From assembly GCF_021278025.1 (NCBI RefSeq), contig NZ_JAIBHJ010000035.1, forward strand, positions 1 to 38,653: 38,653 nucleotides of DNA, written 5' to 3'. Positions 10,746-19,578 of the stretch are shown here, piece after piece. Origin of the DNA: Motilimonas sp. E26. Lineage in GTDB: Bacteria; Pseudomonadota; Gammaproteobacteria; Enterobacterales; CBDFNC01. Below the pieces are notes generated by a model. It made no database searches. It was given only the letters and a program-made list of their open reading frames with translations, and was not told where the DNA came from. The translations under genes were made by a program, and so were the position numbers. The stretch's first letter is position 1. Each line of letters starts with the position of its first letter.

Positions 10746-11678
10746 TCAAACAGCCAAGCCGTGATAATCACGCGCCTGACCGACATCTAGTTCGATTTGT
10801 TGTTTTAGTGCCGCAAAATTTTCAAATTTGCGTTCATCTCGTATTTTTTGTTTTAACACGACTTCAAGCTGGCGGCCATAAAGATCACCGCTATAGTCGA
10901 AAATATGTACTTCTAGCTGCTGGCGCTCACCATTCAGTGTCGGGCGAGTACCGATATTCGCAATGCCCCTATAAGTAGCTTGCTCCATGCCCCTAATCTC
11001 AACGGCATAGACCCCTTTCACCGGCGTCACTAAACGCTTTAACCAAATATTGGCAGTCGGTACACCTATGGTGCGGCCTAATTTTTGGCCGTGGGCTACG
11101 CGTCCACTAATACTATATGGCCGGCCCAATAATCGTTCAGCGTGTTGTAACTGACCTGCAGCAAGGGCATCTCGGATCTGTGTGCTGCTTACCCGAGTGC
11201 TACCGTGAAGCAGGCTTTGCGTGGCGATCACATCAAAACCATATTTTTTGCCCGCTTGTTGCAACAGTTCAAAATTACCTTGGCGACGATAGCCAAAATG
11301 AAAATCGTCGCCAACCACCAAGAATTTGACGCCTAGCTTATTCACCAGCACCTGTTCAATAAACTGATTGGCATCCATGGCGGCGAAGTGACGGCTAAAT
11401 CTAACACATAGCAACCGGTCTAAACCAAATTGCTCAAGACGCCTAAATTTGTCGCGTAAGCGACTCAATCGAGCGGGAGAGTTTTCACCCAGGAATAATT
11501 CCAAGGGTTGAGGCTCAAAGGTCATCACTGTTGCAGGCACAGCAAACTCAGCCGCTTTAAGCAATAGCTGCTGCAATACCGCTTGGTGTCCTCTATGAAC
11601 ACCATCAAAATTACCTATGCTAAGAACACAGCCCTGATGCTCAGGTTTAATATTCTTGATGCCTCGGATTAGATCCAT
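10746..11678 (-). CDS. ribF: Bifunctional riboflavin kinase / FAD synthetase
   Basis: Converts riboflavin to FMN and FMN to FAD. The N-terminal nucleotidyltransferase domain carries GNFDGVHRGH (22-31), and the C-terminal riboflavin kinase domain starts near 185 (YSISGRVAHGQKLGRTIGVPTAN). I start at the ATG 11676-11678 (310 aa; E. coli 313) because the protein then begins MDLIRGIKN, like E. coli MKLIRGIHN. A seven-residue upstream extension has no support. It follows murJ by 55 bp and precedes ileS, a conserved pairing. Confidence 0.97.
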   Translation of the reverse strand: MDLIRGIKNIKPEHQGCVLSIGNFDGVHRGHQAVLQQLLLKAAEFAVPATVMTFEPQPLELFLGENSPARLSRLRDKFRRLEQFGLDRLLCVRFSRHFAAMDANQFIEQVLVNKLGVKFLVVGDDFHFGYRRQGNFELLQQAGKKYGFDVIATQSLLHGSTRVSSTQIRDALAAGQLQHAERLLGRPYSISGRVAHGQKLGRTIGVPTANIWLKRLVTPVKGVYAVEIRGMEQATYRGIANIGTRPTLNGERQQLEVHIFDYSGDLYGRQLEVVLKQKIRDERKFENFAALKQQIELDVGQARDYHGLAV

Positions 11679-11733
11679 TATCTCTACCAATAGCCACAAA
11701 ACTGACGGATTATATAACAGCCAGTTTGAGTAA

Positions 11734-13296
11734 TCAGCCCCCCGCGGTACGAAGATCGCGTGGACGCAAACCGAATACTAGGTTTATGGCTAAATAAATC
11801 ACGGCCCCCGCACTAATTAAAGCCGCTAACAACCAAACCTGACTTAACTTAGGTTGTTCAGCCCAAGTTGATAAATCGGGAGTGAAATAGACTAAAAACG
11901 CCCCCATCGCGAATGCCGCAAGCAGTAAACGAATCAAAAACCAAACCGTGCCCGGTTGTAATATAAACACACCTTGATTTTTTAAACCTCGCCATAACAT
12001 GAACGCGTTTAATGAGGCCGATAAAGAAGTAGCAATGGCTAAACCAACATAACCATAAGGAATAGCAAAAATAATATTAAAGGCCATATTACTCACCATG
12101 GCGATAATGCCGTATTTAACCGGCGTCTTGGTGTCTTGGCGCGCGTAATAACCTGGCGCAAGTACCTTAACTAGCATAAAGCTAAGCAGGCCAAAACCAT
12201 AAGCGATTAAACTCATTGACGCCATTTGTACGTCTACCTGACTAAACTTACCGCTCATAAACAGCACCGCTAGCATAGGTTGCGCCAGTAAAATTAAACC
12301 AAACATCGCCGGCACGCCTAACAAGCACACCAGTCGAAAACCCCAGTCTAAGGTTTGGGCAAAATCTTGCTTCGAATCACTCGCATGTAAACGCGATAAA
12401 CTAGGTAAAATCACCGTAGCAATCGCAATACCAAATAAACCAAGTGGGAATTCGAGTAAACGGTCTGAAAAGTAAAGCCAGCTCAGCGCTCCATCTTGCA
12501 AGAAACTGGCAATGACGGTATCTAGCAACAAATTGATCTGGCTAACGGATACCCCAAACATCGCTGGGATCATTAAGGTTCGGATTTTCACCACGCCAGG
12601 ATGATGCCATTGCCATTTCGGCTTGACTAACACACCCGCTTGTTTCAAAAACGGAATTTGAAACAAAAACTGGATCAAGCCGCCCAAAAACACCCCTGAA
12701 GCCATAATATACTCAGGCTGTGCGACATGAGGCGCTAGAATCAAAGCACAAGAGATAATCGCAATATTAAGAAATACCGGGGTAAATGCAGCAATGGCAA
12801 ATTTACCCAAGGAATTTAAAATCGCCCCGCTCATGGCGACAAAAGTAATAAACCATAAGTACGGGAAAGTAATTTTGAGCAAGGTTGATGCTAAGGTATA
12901 TTTTTCAGCATCTGGGCCACCTTGCCACCAATCCACAAACCAACCAAAGCCAAATAAGGCAATGATCACAGGCGAGCCTAACACACCAATTAGCGTGATC
13001 ACCGTAACGATAGTACCCAGCGTCCCCGATACCGCGGCAATTAATTTACGTAATTCTGTTTCATCCTCTTTTTGCTGATATTCGGAGAAAACAGGCACAA
13101 ATGCTTGCGCAAATGCTCCTTCTGCAAATAAACGCCGTAAAAAGTTGGGGATCTTATTGGCCATTAAAAATACGTCAGCAGCTGCACCTGCCCCTAAGAT
13201 ATTTGCGACCACCATATCTCTGATTAAACCCAAGATCCGTGAGATCAAGGTCATGGCACTGACGATTGCGCCCGATTTAAGTAGCTTTTTACTCAA
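11734..13296 (-). CDS. murJ: Lipid II flippase MurJ
   Basis: MOP-superfamily inner-membrane protein that flips lipid II to the periplasm for peptidoglycan synthesis. About 14 hydrophobic segments are visible, along with the family stretch IPNFLRRLFAEGAFAQAFVPVF. I choose a TTG start at 13294-13296 (520 aa, SKKLLKSGAIVSAMT after the initiator). A GAGG sits 6 nt before it, whereas the ATG at 13306-13308 has no ribosome-binding site and itself contributes to that GAGG region. It is divergent from rpsT and is the first gene of the cluster running to ispH. Confidence 0.94.
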   Translation of the reverse strand: MSKKLLKSGAIVSAMTLISRILGLIRDMVVANILGAGAAADVFLMANKIPNFLRRLFAEGAFAQAFVPVFSEYQQKEDETELRKLIAAVSGTLGTIVTVITLIGVLGSPVIIALFGFGWFVDWWQGGPDAEKYTLASTLLKITFPYLWFITFVAMSGAILNSLGKFAIAAFTPVFLNIAIISCALILAPHVAQPEYIMASGVFLGGLIQFLFQIPFLKQAGVLVKPKWQWHHPGVVKIRTLMIPAMFGVSVSQINLLLDTVIASFLQDGALSWLYFSDRLLEFPLGLFGIAIATVILPSLSRLHASDSKQDFAQTLDWGFRLVCLLGVPAMFGLILLAQPMLAVLFMSGKFSQVDVQMASMSLIAYGFGLLSFMLVKVLAPGYYARQDTKTPVKYGIIAMVSNMAFNIIFAIPYGYVGLAIATSLSASLNAFMLWRGLKNQGVFILQPGTVWFLIRLLLAAFAMGAFLVYFTPDLSTWAEQPKLSQVWLLAALISAGAVIYLAINLVFGLRPRDLRTAGG

Positions 13297-13409
13297 GTAT
13301 TGCCTCATTAGAACTGTTAGTGCAGCGCGAATGCTGCTAAAATCCGCCGTCTAGTTTAACCGTGCTGCGGGTGAGATACCATGCAGTGGTGTTTAATTAC
13401 ACAAAAGGT

Positions 13410-13438
13410 TTGACAAAACACGTACAATAAGGCATATT
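13410..13438 (+). promoter_or_regulatory. sigma-70 promoter of rpsT
   Basis: TTGACA (13410-13415) is a perfect -35. It is followed after 17 bp by CATATT (13433-13438, 4/6 to consensus). It lies about 50 bp upstream of the rpsT start, in the region divergent from murJ. Confidence 0.65.
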
Positions 13439-13487
13439 CCACGGCCTTTAAATACACCCTGTTTAGACAGATTTTAGGAGTTAGAAC

Positions 13488-13748
13488 TTGGCTAATATCA
13501 AGTCTGCTAAGAAACGCGCAATCCAAGCTGAGAAGAACCGCCAGCATAACGCTAGCCGTCGCTCCATGATGCGCACTTACATGAAAAAAGTTGTTGCCGC
13601 TATTGCAGAAGGCAATAAAGAAGCTGCACAAGAAGCATTCAAGAAGGTTCAACCTATCCTTGACCGCTACGCAACTAAAGGCCTAATCAGCAAAAACAAA
13701 GCTGCTCGTCATAAGAGCAACTTTAACGCGCAAATTAAAGCGCTTTAA
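13488..13748 (+). CDS. rpsT: 30S ribosomal protein S20
   Basis: Primary 16S rRNA-binding protein of the small subunit, 86 aa, rich in Lys, Arg and Ala ([20 protein letters not shown]). The start codon is TTG (13488-13490), preceded by GGAG 9 nt upstream. E. coli rpsT also uses UUG, and this is tied to its translational autoregulation. It ends at a strong hairpin. Confidence 0.98.
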   Translation: MANIKSAKKRAIQAEKNRQHNASRRSMMRTYMKKVVAAIAEGNKEAAQEAFKKVQPILDRYATKGLISKNKAARHKSNFNAQIKAL

Positions 13749-13772
13749 TTTTTGTTATTAAGCTAAGTATTT

Positions 13773-13802
13773 AAAAAAACCGACCTAGGTCGGTTTTTTT
13801 TT
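13773..13802. terminator. bidirectional terminator between rpsT and nhaR
   Basis: A perfect palindrome, AAAAAACCGACC / TAGG / TCGGTTTTTT, with runs on both sides. It serves rpsT on plus and nhaR on minus. Confidence 0.93.
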
Positions 13803-13828
13803 GCCTGCTAATCCTTGCCCTCACAAAC

Positions 13829-14740
13829 CTACTTCTTAGCAGGACTCTCTAAACCTGAAAACAACGCTGAAAAGTTACTTTCGCACAAGCGCTTCACCGC
13901 CGGATGCTGGATCATCCGCTCGGCAAAAATCACGTAATATTCTTCTGTAATTTCATGAGTTTCTCCAATCAACTCAACATTACCTGAAGCCGTGATTTCA
14001 TCACTATAAATGCTCGGCGCAACAAAAATCCCTTTATTATACTCACCAAATGCTTTCATTAAGGCGGCATCATCAAACTCACCAAGGATCTGTGGCGACA
14101 CTCCTAACTCATCTAAATAGGTGATGAGCTTGCGACCGAGAGACGTTCTGCGACCTGGCATCAACAACTTACGCTCTTCTAAACAAGCGGGGAAAGGGGA
14201 TGTGGGTACTGGCTTGTGGCAAAAGAAGCTGACACCACAGTATCCAATTTGCTTACTAAATAAGCCTGGGTTTTGGCTAGAGTCAACGGGACAATCGGAT
14301 AAGATCATATCCAACTTATGCTGGCTTAACTTCTCCAGTAGCATTTCGTGGGTCGACTCATAGCAACACAAATGGATCGAACCATCATCGGGCACCACCG
14401 TCATTAGCACTCGGCTAGCAAGACGTTTATATAATGCATCCGCTATCCCAACTTCAAATAATATATTTTTATCTTTGGTGTAGTTAACGATATCGATCAT
14501 TTCATAGCTTAAAGTAAACATACGATCTGCATACTTAAATATCAGCTGCCCTAGATCAGTGGCCTCCAAATTACGGCCTTTACGGACAAATAATCGGCCG
14601 CCTAAACGCTGTTCAAGCTGACGAATTTGCCCGGTAACTGTTTGTGGTGTTAAAAAAAGCGCTTCAGCGGCTTTTGTCACCGAGCCTTTCTTTTGGGTCA
14701 TCCAAAAATAATAAAGATGGTTATAGTTAAGATGGGACAT
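13829..14740 (-). CDS. nhaR: LysR-family transcriptional activator NhaR
   Basis: Sodium-responsive LysR-type regulator that activates nhaA in enterobacteria. It is 303 aa, with an N-terminal winged HTH (about 5-62, [27 protein letters not shown]) and a C-terminal co-inducer domain. The N-terminal sequence ([22 protein letters not shown]) is characteristic of NhaR rather than of generic LysR proteins. It lies directly downstream of nhaA on the same strand, with a terminator in between. It therefore probably has its own promoter or relies on read-through. Confidence 0.92.
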   Translation of the reverse strand: MSHLNYNHLYYFWMTQKKGSVTKAAEALFLTPQTVTGQIRQLEQRLGGRLFVRKGRNLEATDLGQLIFKYADRMFTLSYEMIDIVNYTKDKNILFEVGIADALYKRLASRVLMTVVPDDGSIHLCCYESTHEMLLEKLSQHKLDMILSDCPVDSSQNPGLFSKQIGYCGVSFFCHKPVPTSPFPACLEERKLLMPGRRTSLGRKLITYLDELGVSPQILGEFDDAALMKAFGEYNKGIFVAPSIYSDEITASGNVELIGETHEITEEYYVIFAERMIQHPAVKRLCESNFSALFSGLESPAKK

Positions 14741-14793
14741 GGTTGTTCTCAGTAAAGAAACAATATTGTTCAGAGGTTAATATAAGTTGTAAT

Positions 14794-14829
14794 AAAAAAC
14801 ACCTGCCACGCAAAGGAAGCAGGTGTTTT
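14794..14829 (-). terminator. nhaA terminator
   Basis: An 11-bp stem (AAAACACCTGC at 14796-14806 with GCAGGTGTTTT at 14819-14829) is followed on the minus strand by a T-run. It lies between nhaA and nhaR. Confidence 0.88.
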
Positions 14830-14852
14830 ACGTTATAAAAAGCTAAATAGTG

Positions 14853-16049
14853 CTAATTCAGACTCAATTTAGATCTCTCAACTTGGCTATTTGACTCCTT
14901 AGCGAGAGAAAAATGCAATGTCAGATAACCTAATAAAGCCGCAATAGCAGAGCCAATTAAGATGGCTAAACGTGAAATATCCCCCAGCGCCGCAGCATCG
15001 GCGGAAAACGCTAATGAGGTAATAAAAATAGACATGGTAAAGCCAATACCGCACAAAATAGACACCGCGAATATTTGCATGAAATTAATCCCTTTTGGCA
15101 AACTCGCCCAACCCATTTTCACGGCAAGGTAACTCATGGTGAACACGCCTAATGGCTTACCTATTAACAGCCCCAAAATAATGCCCATTGGTAATGGCTG
15201 CAATACCGCACTAAATGGAATGCCAGCAAGGGAAACACCCGCATTAGCAAAAGCAAATAACGGTAAAATCATAAAGCTACACCAAGGGTGAAGATTATGT
15301 TCAAGCTTAGACGCCATTGCCACACCATCACGATTGCGCAGCGGAATGGCGAAACCTAGCACCACACCGGCTAAGGTAGCATGAACACCGGACTTTAATA
15401 CCGCCACCCATAACACTAAGCCCACCAGCATGTACAAACTCATGCGACGCTCACCACGCACACTCATCGCGAATAACAAAGCACAGCTTAGTGCTGCCAC
15501 CAGTAGTGAGGTCAGGGATAAATCGGCGCTATAAAATAACGCGATAATCACGATAACACCAAGGTCATCGATAATGGCCAGCGCAAGTAAAAAAACCTTT
15601 AAACTTACCGGCACACGCTTACCAAACAACGCCAGCACACCCAAAGCGAAAGCAATATCGGTTGCAGCAGGTATCGCCCAACCAGAACTCGCTACCGGAT
15701 CGGAAAAGTTAAACAATAAAAACACTGCCGCAGGAACAAGCATGCCGCCAATCGCCGCAATAGCCGGTAACATGGCTTTTTCACGGGTCGATAAGTCCCC
15801 TTCAACTAACTCTCTCTTTACTTCTAAGCCGATGAGTAAGAAAAATATCGCCATCAGACCATCATTGATCCAAAGTAATAATGGCTTATCTATATCTAAT
15901 GCCGCAATGCGCAGCTGCACCGGCATATCGAGAAAATCCTGATAAACAACGGTGAGAGGCGAATTTGCGATCAGTAAGGCGGTAAGGGCTGCAAAAATCA
16001 ATATAATACCGGGTGCAGACTCTTGTTTGAAAAACTGCTTAAGTGCCAT
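14853..16049 (-). CDS. nhaA: Na+/H+ antiporter NhaA (short form)
   Basis: Electrogenic inner-membrane antiporter exporting Na+ or Li+ in exchange for protons; used in alkaline pH and salt tolerance. With the ATG at 16047-16049 it is 398 aa. The ion-site residues are Asp131 (ATDIAF) and Asp161-Asp162 (AIIDDL), Lys298 is in GKPLG, and the pH-sensor-like His223 is in [13 protein letters not shown] lies 9 nt before this ATG. The TTG three codons upstream is too close to that site to be used. It is the likely target of the adjacent nhaR. A second, longer NhaA lies 2.2 kb to the right. Confidence 0.96.
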   Translation of the reverse strand: MALKQFFKQESAPGIILIFAALTALLIANSPLTVVYQDFLDMPVQLRIAALDIDKPLLLWINDGLMAIFFLLIGLEVKRELVEGDLSTREKAMLPAIAAIGGMLVPAAVFLLFNFSDPVASSGWAIPAATDIAFALGVLALFGKRVPVSLKVFLLALAIIDDLGVIVIIALFYSADLSLTSLLVAALSCALLFAMSVRGERRMSLYMLVGLVLWVAVLKSGVHATLAGVVLGFAIPLRNRDGVAMASKLEHNLHPWCSFMILPLFAFANAGVSLAGIPFSAVLQPLPMGIILGLLIGKPLGVFTMSYLAVKMGWASLPKGINFMQIFAVSILCGIGFTMSIFITSLAFSADAAALGDISRLAILIGSAIAALLGYLTLHFSLAKESNSQVERSKLSLN

Positions 16050-16268
16050 ATGAAACAAATCCTATATAAGTGGATATAACGAGTTCCAGTCTACAAGGAA
16101 GTGAATAGCATAAAAAAATCACTTTTAATAACACAAACTATCGGATATACCGATAATTAAAAGCACTTAGGCGCTTAGTGTTCGAAATGTTAACTAGCTA
16201 TTAGCCAATTGAAAAACACCGAACGTATTATTTTAAAAAACCAATTTTTACAGGGAAGTTAATAACAA

Positions 16269-16616
16269 GTGAACATTCTACTCGTTGATGATGAGCCCGA
16301 TATTATTAATTGCTTAACGGATTGCTTGGAGCTACTCGGCCACCAAGTTGACGCAGCAGAAAGCGGCCAACAAGCATTAGCGACTATGTTACACCGAGTA
16401 CCCGACCTGATTATTTCAGATATTCGCATGCCCGAAATGGACGGAATAAAATTAAAGCAAAGTATTCCAGATCATATCCCGTTTATTTTTATGAGTGGGC
16501 ATTTAGATGATGAACGCGCACTGCAGAGCACAGGGATAAATTATCGGCACTTTTTAGTTAAACCTTTTAAATTGGCGCAACTAAAGGCGAGTTTAAAAGA
16601 TGTGAGTGACGACTGA
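16269..16616 (+). CDS. Stand-alone receiver-domain response regulator
   Basis: A CheY-like receiver domain with no output domain, 115 aa. The acidic pocket is VDDEPD (Asp7/Asp8). The phospho-acceptor is Asp51 in IISDIRMPEMDG, Ser76 (MSGH) is in the switch position, and Lys98 is in VKPF. The start is GTG (16269-16271) with GGGAAG about 11 nt upstream. No histidine kinase is adjacent, so its partner is unknown. It sits between two nhaA genes, but a link to ion stress is only positional. The stop codon lies inside a hairpin. Confidence 0.88.
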   Translation: MNILLVDDEPDIINCLTDCLELLGHQVDAAESGQQALATMLHRVPDLIISDIRMPEMDGIKLKQSIPDHIPFIFMSGHLDDERALQSTGINYRHFLVKPFKLAQLKASLKDVSDD

Positions 16617-16635
16617 GCTTACAGGCTCAGTCGTC
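16608..16635. terminator. stop-codon-overlapping hairpin, no U-tract
   Basis: GACGACTGAGC (16608-16618) pairs perfectly with GCTCAGTCGTC (16625-16635), and the TGA of the receiver gene is inside the left arm. No T-run follows on either strand. It may block convergent transcription or stabilise the 3' end rather than act as a classic terminator. Confidence 0.55.
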
Positions 16636-16648
16636 CCAAGGGATAAAG

Positions 16649-17908
16649 TTACATCCCTGGCAAAGGAAAAGTATTATCATTTACCACTAGTTGGCCGTCT
16701 TTTAACGACCCCTTCAGCACTAACTCTTCACCGTTTTGCGCCAACACCCCAACCATCATGGCAACATTCAGTTGATCACCTATGCCTGGTATTTCAAGAA
16801 ATTTATTAGACATACGTGCATTGGCTGAAGCAGAAATATAACCTAATGCAGCCTGTGGACCGCGCATTAGGATAGTCTTATCAATGGCTCCTGCCGGTAA
16901 ATTAATGTTGATATCAGCATTAACGTCGCCCCAAGGGGTTTGCGATGTTAACTTGGATACAGAGACATTCGCTCCTTTTCCAACTAGATCAAATACCAAC
17001 TGCTGTGCCAACGCCTCATCAATTTGTTCAGGGTTAGTCTGCAAGCGAGATAACTCAAGCAAAGCGGTTTCATCTAACCCTGTCACATTGAGCTCAAACG
17101 CAGTATTAGAAAATGCCAATAGCTCATCTCCCATCAACACATAGTTACCGACTGTGAGGCCCAGTAGTGTATCTAAGGTATTAGCTTGAGAGCCTTGTTT
17201 AAAAGCTGTCTGCATTGTAACTTGGGTAAAATCGGCATTAGCTTCATCGGTGCGTACTTCTGCTTCGGCTATCTTAAATAAGTAGTCATAAGTCATCAGG
17301 CTGGAACCGGCTATCTGAGCAAAATCACCATCAACCTTAAAGTCTTTAAACACAAAGCGCTCACCGTCTTGGCTACTAATATTCAATGACGCCAATTCAA
17401 TTAATGACTGACCTGACATTTCGTTTAAATTCATGGAATAAGTCATGGTCACAGGCGTCATGGACACTGTGTTTCCGCCTTCAGCGAGATCAATTGGTGC
17501 TAGCTGAGCATGCCCTTGTAGCTGCCCCAGCAAATTGATCTCATCCTGCGCTGTAAAGGGAGCCGTTGTACCAAACAACTTTTGCACGACCTCTTTGCTG
17601 GTCTCGTCCGTTACTGATACTTTAGAATTGATAACCGCTTTATAAGGCCAGTGCTGGACATCGCCATCTACTAACAACACCCATTTCTGTTCGGCAATGT
17701 CGGGGTTCTCAAAGGTTAATTCGATCTGTGACTGCGCAGCTAAAAAGCCCTTATCGTAGTTCACTAGTTTTGCATTAACGCCATTATCTTGTTGATTCGT
17801 TTGTTCGATTAATGCAGTTACTTGCTGCTGGGTGTACTCGCCAACATAGTAAACGCTACCAGCGCCAGCGGCTGCTAAAACAGCAACTGCGATCAGGGTC
17901 TTTTTCAT
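16649..17908 (-). CDS. YdgA/DUF945-family protein
   Basis: A 419-aa protein beginning with a signal peptide or signal anchor (KKTLIAVAVLAAAGAGSVYYVG). A long beta-rich domain follows, typical of the DUF945 family (E. coli YdgA, YihF): QQQVTALIEQTN near the N-terminus, then NAKLVNYDKGFLAAQSQIEL. It is probably periplasmic and attached to the inner membrane. Molecular function is unknown. It is convergent with the receiver gene and divergent from the second nhaA. Confidence is high in the family and absent for the role. Confidence 0.8.
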   Translation of the reverse strand: MKKTLIAVAVLAAAGAGSVYYVGEYTQQQVTALIEQTNQQDNGVNAKLVNYDKGFLAAQSQIELTFENPDIAEQKWVLLVDGDVQHWPYKAVINSKVSVTDETSKEVVQKLFGTTAPFTAQDEINLLGQLQGHAQLAPIDLAEGGNTVSMTPVTMTYSMNLNEMSGQSLIELASLNISSQDGERFVFKDFKVDGDFAQIAGSSLMTYDYLFKIAEAEVRTDEANADFTQVTMQTAFKQGSQANTLDTLLGLTVGNYVLMGDELLAFSNTAFELNVTGLDETALLELSRLQTNPEQIDEALAQQLVFDLVGKGANVSVSKLTSQTPWGDVNADININLPAGAIDKTILMRGPQAALGYISASANARMSNKFLEIPGIGDQLNVAMMVGVLAQNGEELVLKGSLKDGQLVVNDNTFPLPGM

Positions 17909-18223
17909 GTTTAACCTTATTTAAGAAAATTAACGTCGCAGAGGCTAGCAAAACAACTCAATGAATCCTAGTCTCAAAACATCAGAATGCATTAAGCATC
18001 AAAATTTTATAATGAATACATCTCAATTGAAGCGTACTCCAACAAAATTTAAGCCCTGAATACCAACAAAAGAGCAACTAACATGGGTTAACATAAATAG
18101 AAAATAGTGAAAAACTTAGCGACAAAAACCAAGCGCCCATCTAAAACACAATTTTTTTTATCAATTTCAAATTTTTACTGTAACCTTATATTTTATTTAG
18201 ATTCTATATTAAAGGAGCATTCT
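17909..18223. other. 315-bp AT-rich gap between ydgA-like gene and second nhaA
   Basis: Shared upstream region of two divergent genes. An open frame runs in phase into nhaA from 18107, but the strong AAAGGAG at 18211-18217 assigns the start to 18224. I see no hairpin, repeat or clear promoter consensus, only AT-rich sequence near 18150-18210. Confidence 0.5.
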
Positions 18224-19519
18224 ATGGCCGGAAAGAAAATGGCCTGGCTACACAGCCCTATAACAGGGGGAGCACTATTAGTTGCCGCCACTTTAGCCGC
18301 CTTGCTTTGGGCAAACTTAGCCCCTGAGCATTATCATCACTTTTGGCATGCAACAATTTGGCAAGTAGGCGCAGGCACTAAAGATGTACACAGCATTAAC
18401 CTACATGCCATTGCCAACGAATTCTTAATGGCAATATTTTTCTTTTTTATCGGCTTAGAGATCAAGCGTGAGTTATTGGATGGTGAGCTGTCTTCGGTGA
18501 AAAAAGCCGCGTTACCCGTTGTTGCTGCGCTAGGCGGTGTTATTCTTCCTGTGGTTATTTATTTAGCCTTTAATGGCGGCACTGATACTGCACGCGGCTG
18601 GGGTGTGCCTATGGCAACCGATATCGCCTTCGCCTTAGGCGTGCTCGCTTTAGTTGGCAGCAGGGCTCCGTTGGCATTAAAAGTCTTCTTATCAGCACTG
18701 GCAATTGGTGATGATTTAATGGCTGTACTGGTTATTGCCATTTTTTATACTTCCGAGATTAACTTCAGTGAATTGCTTTACGGCATTATAGGCTTAGCCA
18801 TTCTTGGTGCGGCCAACCGTTTCGGTGTACGCAAACTTTGGATTTACTATGTTGCGGGCTTAGGTATTGTTTGGATGGGCTTTTTAGCTTCTGGTGTGCA
18901 CGCTACCATTGCTGGAGTCGCGGTTGCATTCACCGTACCATCACGCCGTGGTATGGCGATGAATGACTACTTAGAAAAATTAAAGCATCTCATGCATAGC
19001 TTAGAGGCCGACCGTCACGATAAGGCTGACGTACTTAGCAAGCACGCTATAAAAACATTAAGAAAAATTAAACACTTAAGTTACGAAGCATCCAATCCGT
19101 TACAATTGAAAGAGAAAGCATTACACCCTATTGCGACCCTCTTCATTGTCCCAGTGTTTGCACTAGGCAATGCGGGTATTCCAATTAACCAAGAAATCAT
19201 GTCGCAGTTATTAAGCCCTATTGCTTTAGGGGTCGGGCTCGGCTTGTTAGTCGGTAAACCTTTAGGTATTTACTTATTCACTCGAGCACTGGTTGCCTTA
19301 GGAATCGGTGCTCTACCGGAAGGGATCACTTGGCGCCATATTATCGGTGCAGGCTTTCTCGCTGGTATGGGCTTTACCATGTCGATATTCATTACCGACC
19401 TTGCATTCATTGCTGAAGTTAATCAGTTAACGTCAAAAATGGCGGTACTTATTGCCTCCGTTATTTCAGGTGTGATTGGCTATATTTTACTGACACAAAC
19501 TCCAAAAGTGACAGAAAAG
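18224..19519 (+). CDS. nhaA: Na+/H+ antiporter NhaA (long-loop paralogue)
   Basis: Second NhaA homologue. The start at 18224 is set by AAAGGAG 6 nt upstream. About 432 residues, with Asp133 (ATDIAF), Asp163-Asp164 (GDDL) and Lys345 (GKPLG). His226 in GVHATIAG sits at the position of the pH-sensing His. It differs from the first copy by a charged, His/Lys-rich insert of about 40 residues (roughly 245-300, LEKLKHLMHSLEADRHDKAD) in a loop before the PVFALGNAG helix. The active-site context is IGDDL rather than IIDDL. Likely a different pH or ion range, but that is inference. The TAA stop occupies 19520-19522. Confidence 0.94.
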
Positions 19520-19546
19520 TAAATGAAATAAGAAGCACAACCCGAT

Positions 19547-19573
19547 AAAAAGCGCGGAAGGCCGCGCTTTTTT
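19547..19573. terminator. bidirectional terminator between nhaA paralogue and protease
   Basis: AAAAAGCGCGG (19547-19557) pairs with CCGCGCTTTTT (19562-19572) around AAGG, followed by T's. The convergent protease gene ends at 19579. Confidence 0.92.
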
Positions 19574-19578
19574 GTTTG

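Noticed and set aside
18107-18223. 39-residue N-terminal extension of the second NhaA
   Set aside because: The strong AAAGGAG 6 nt before the ATG at 18224 and NhaA family N-termini support the shorter protein.
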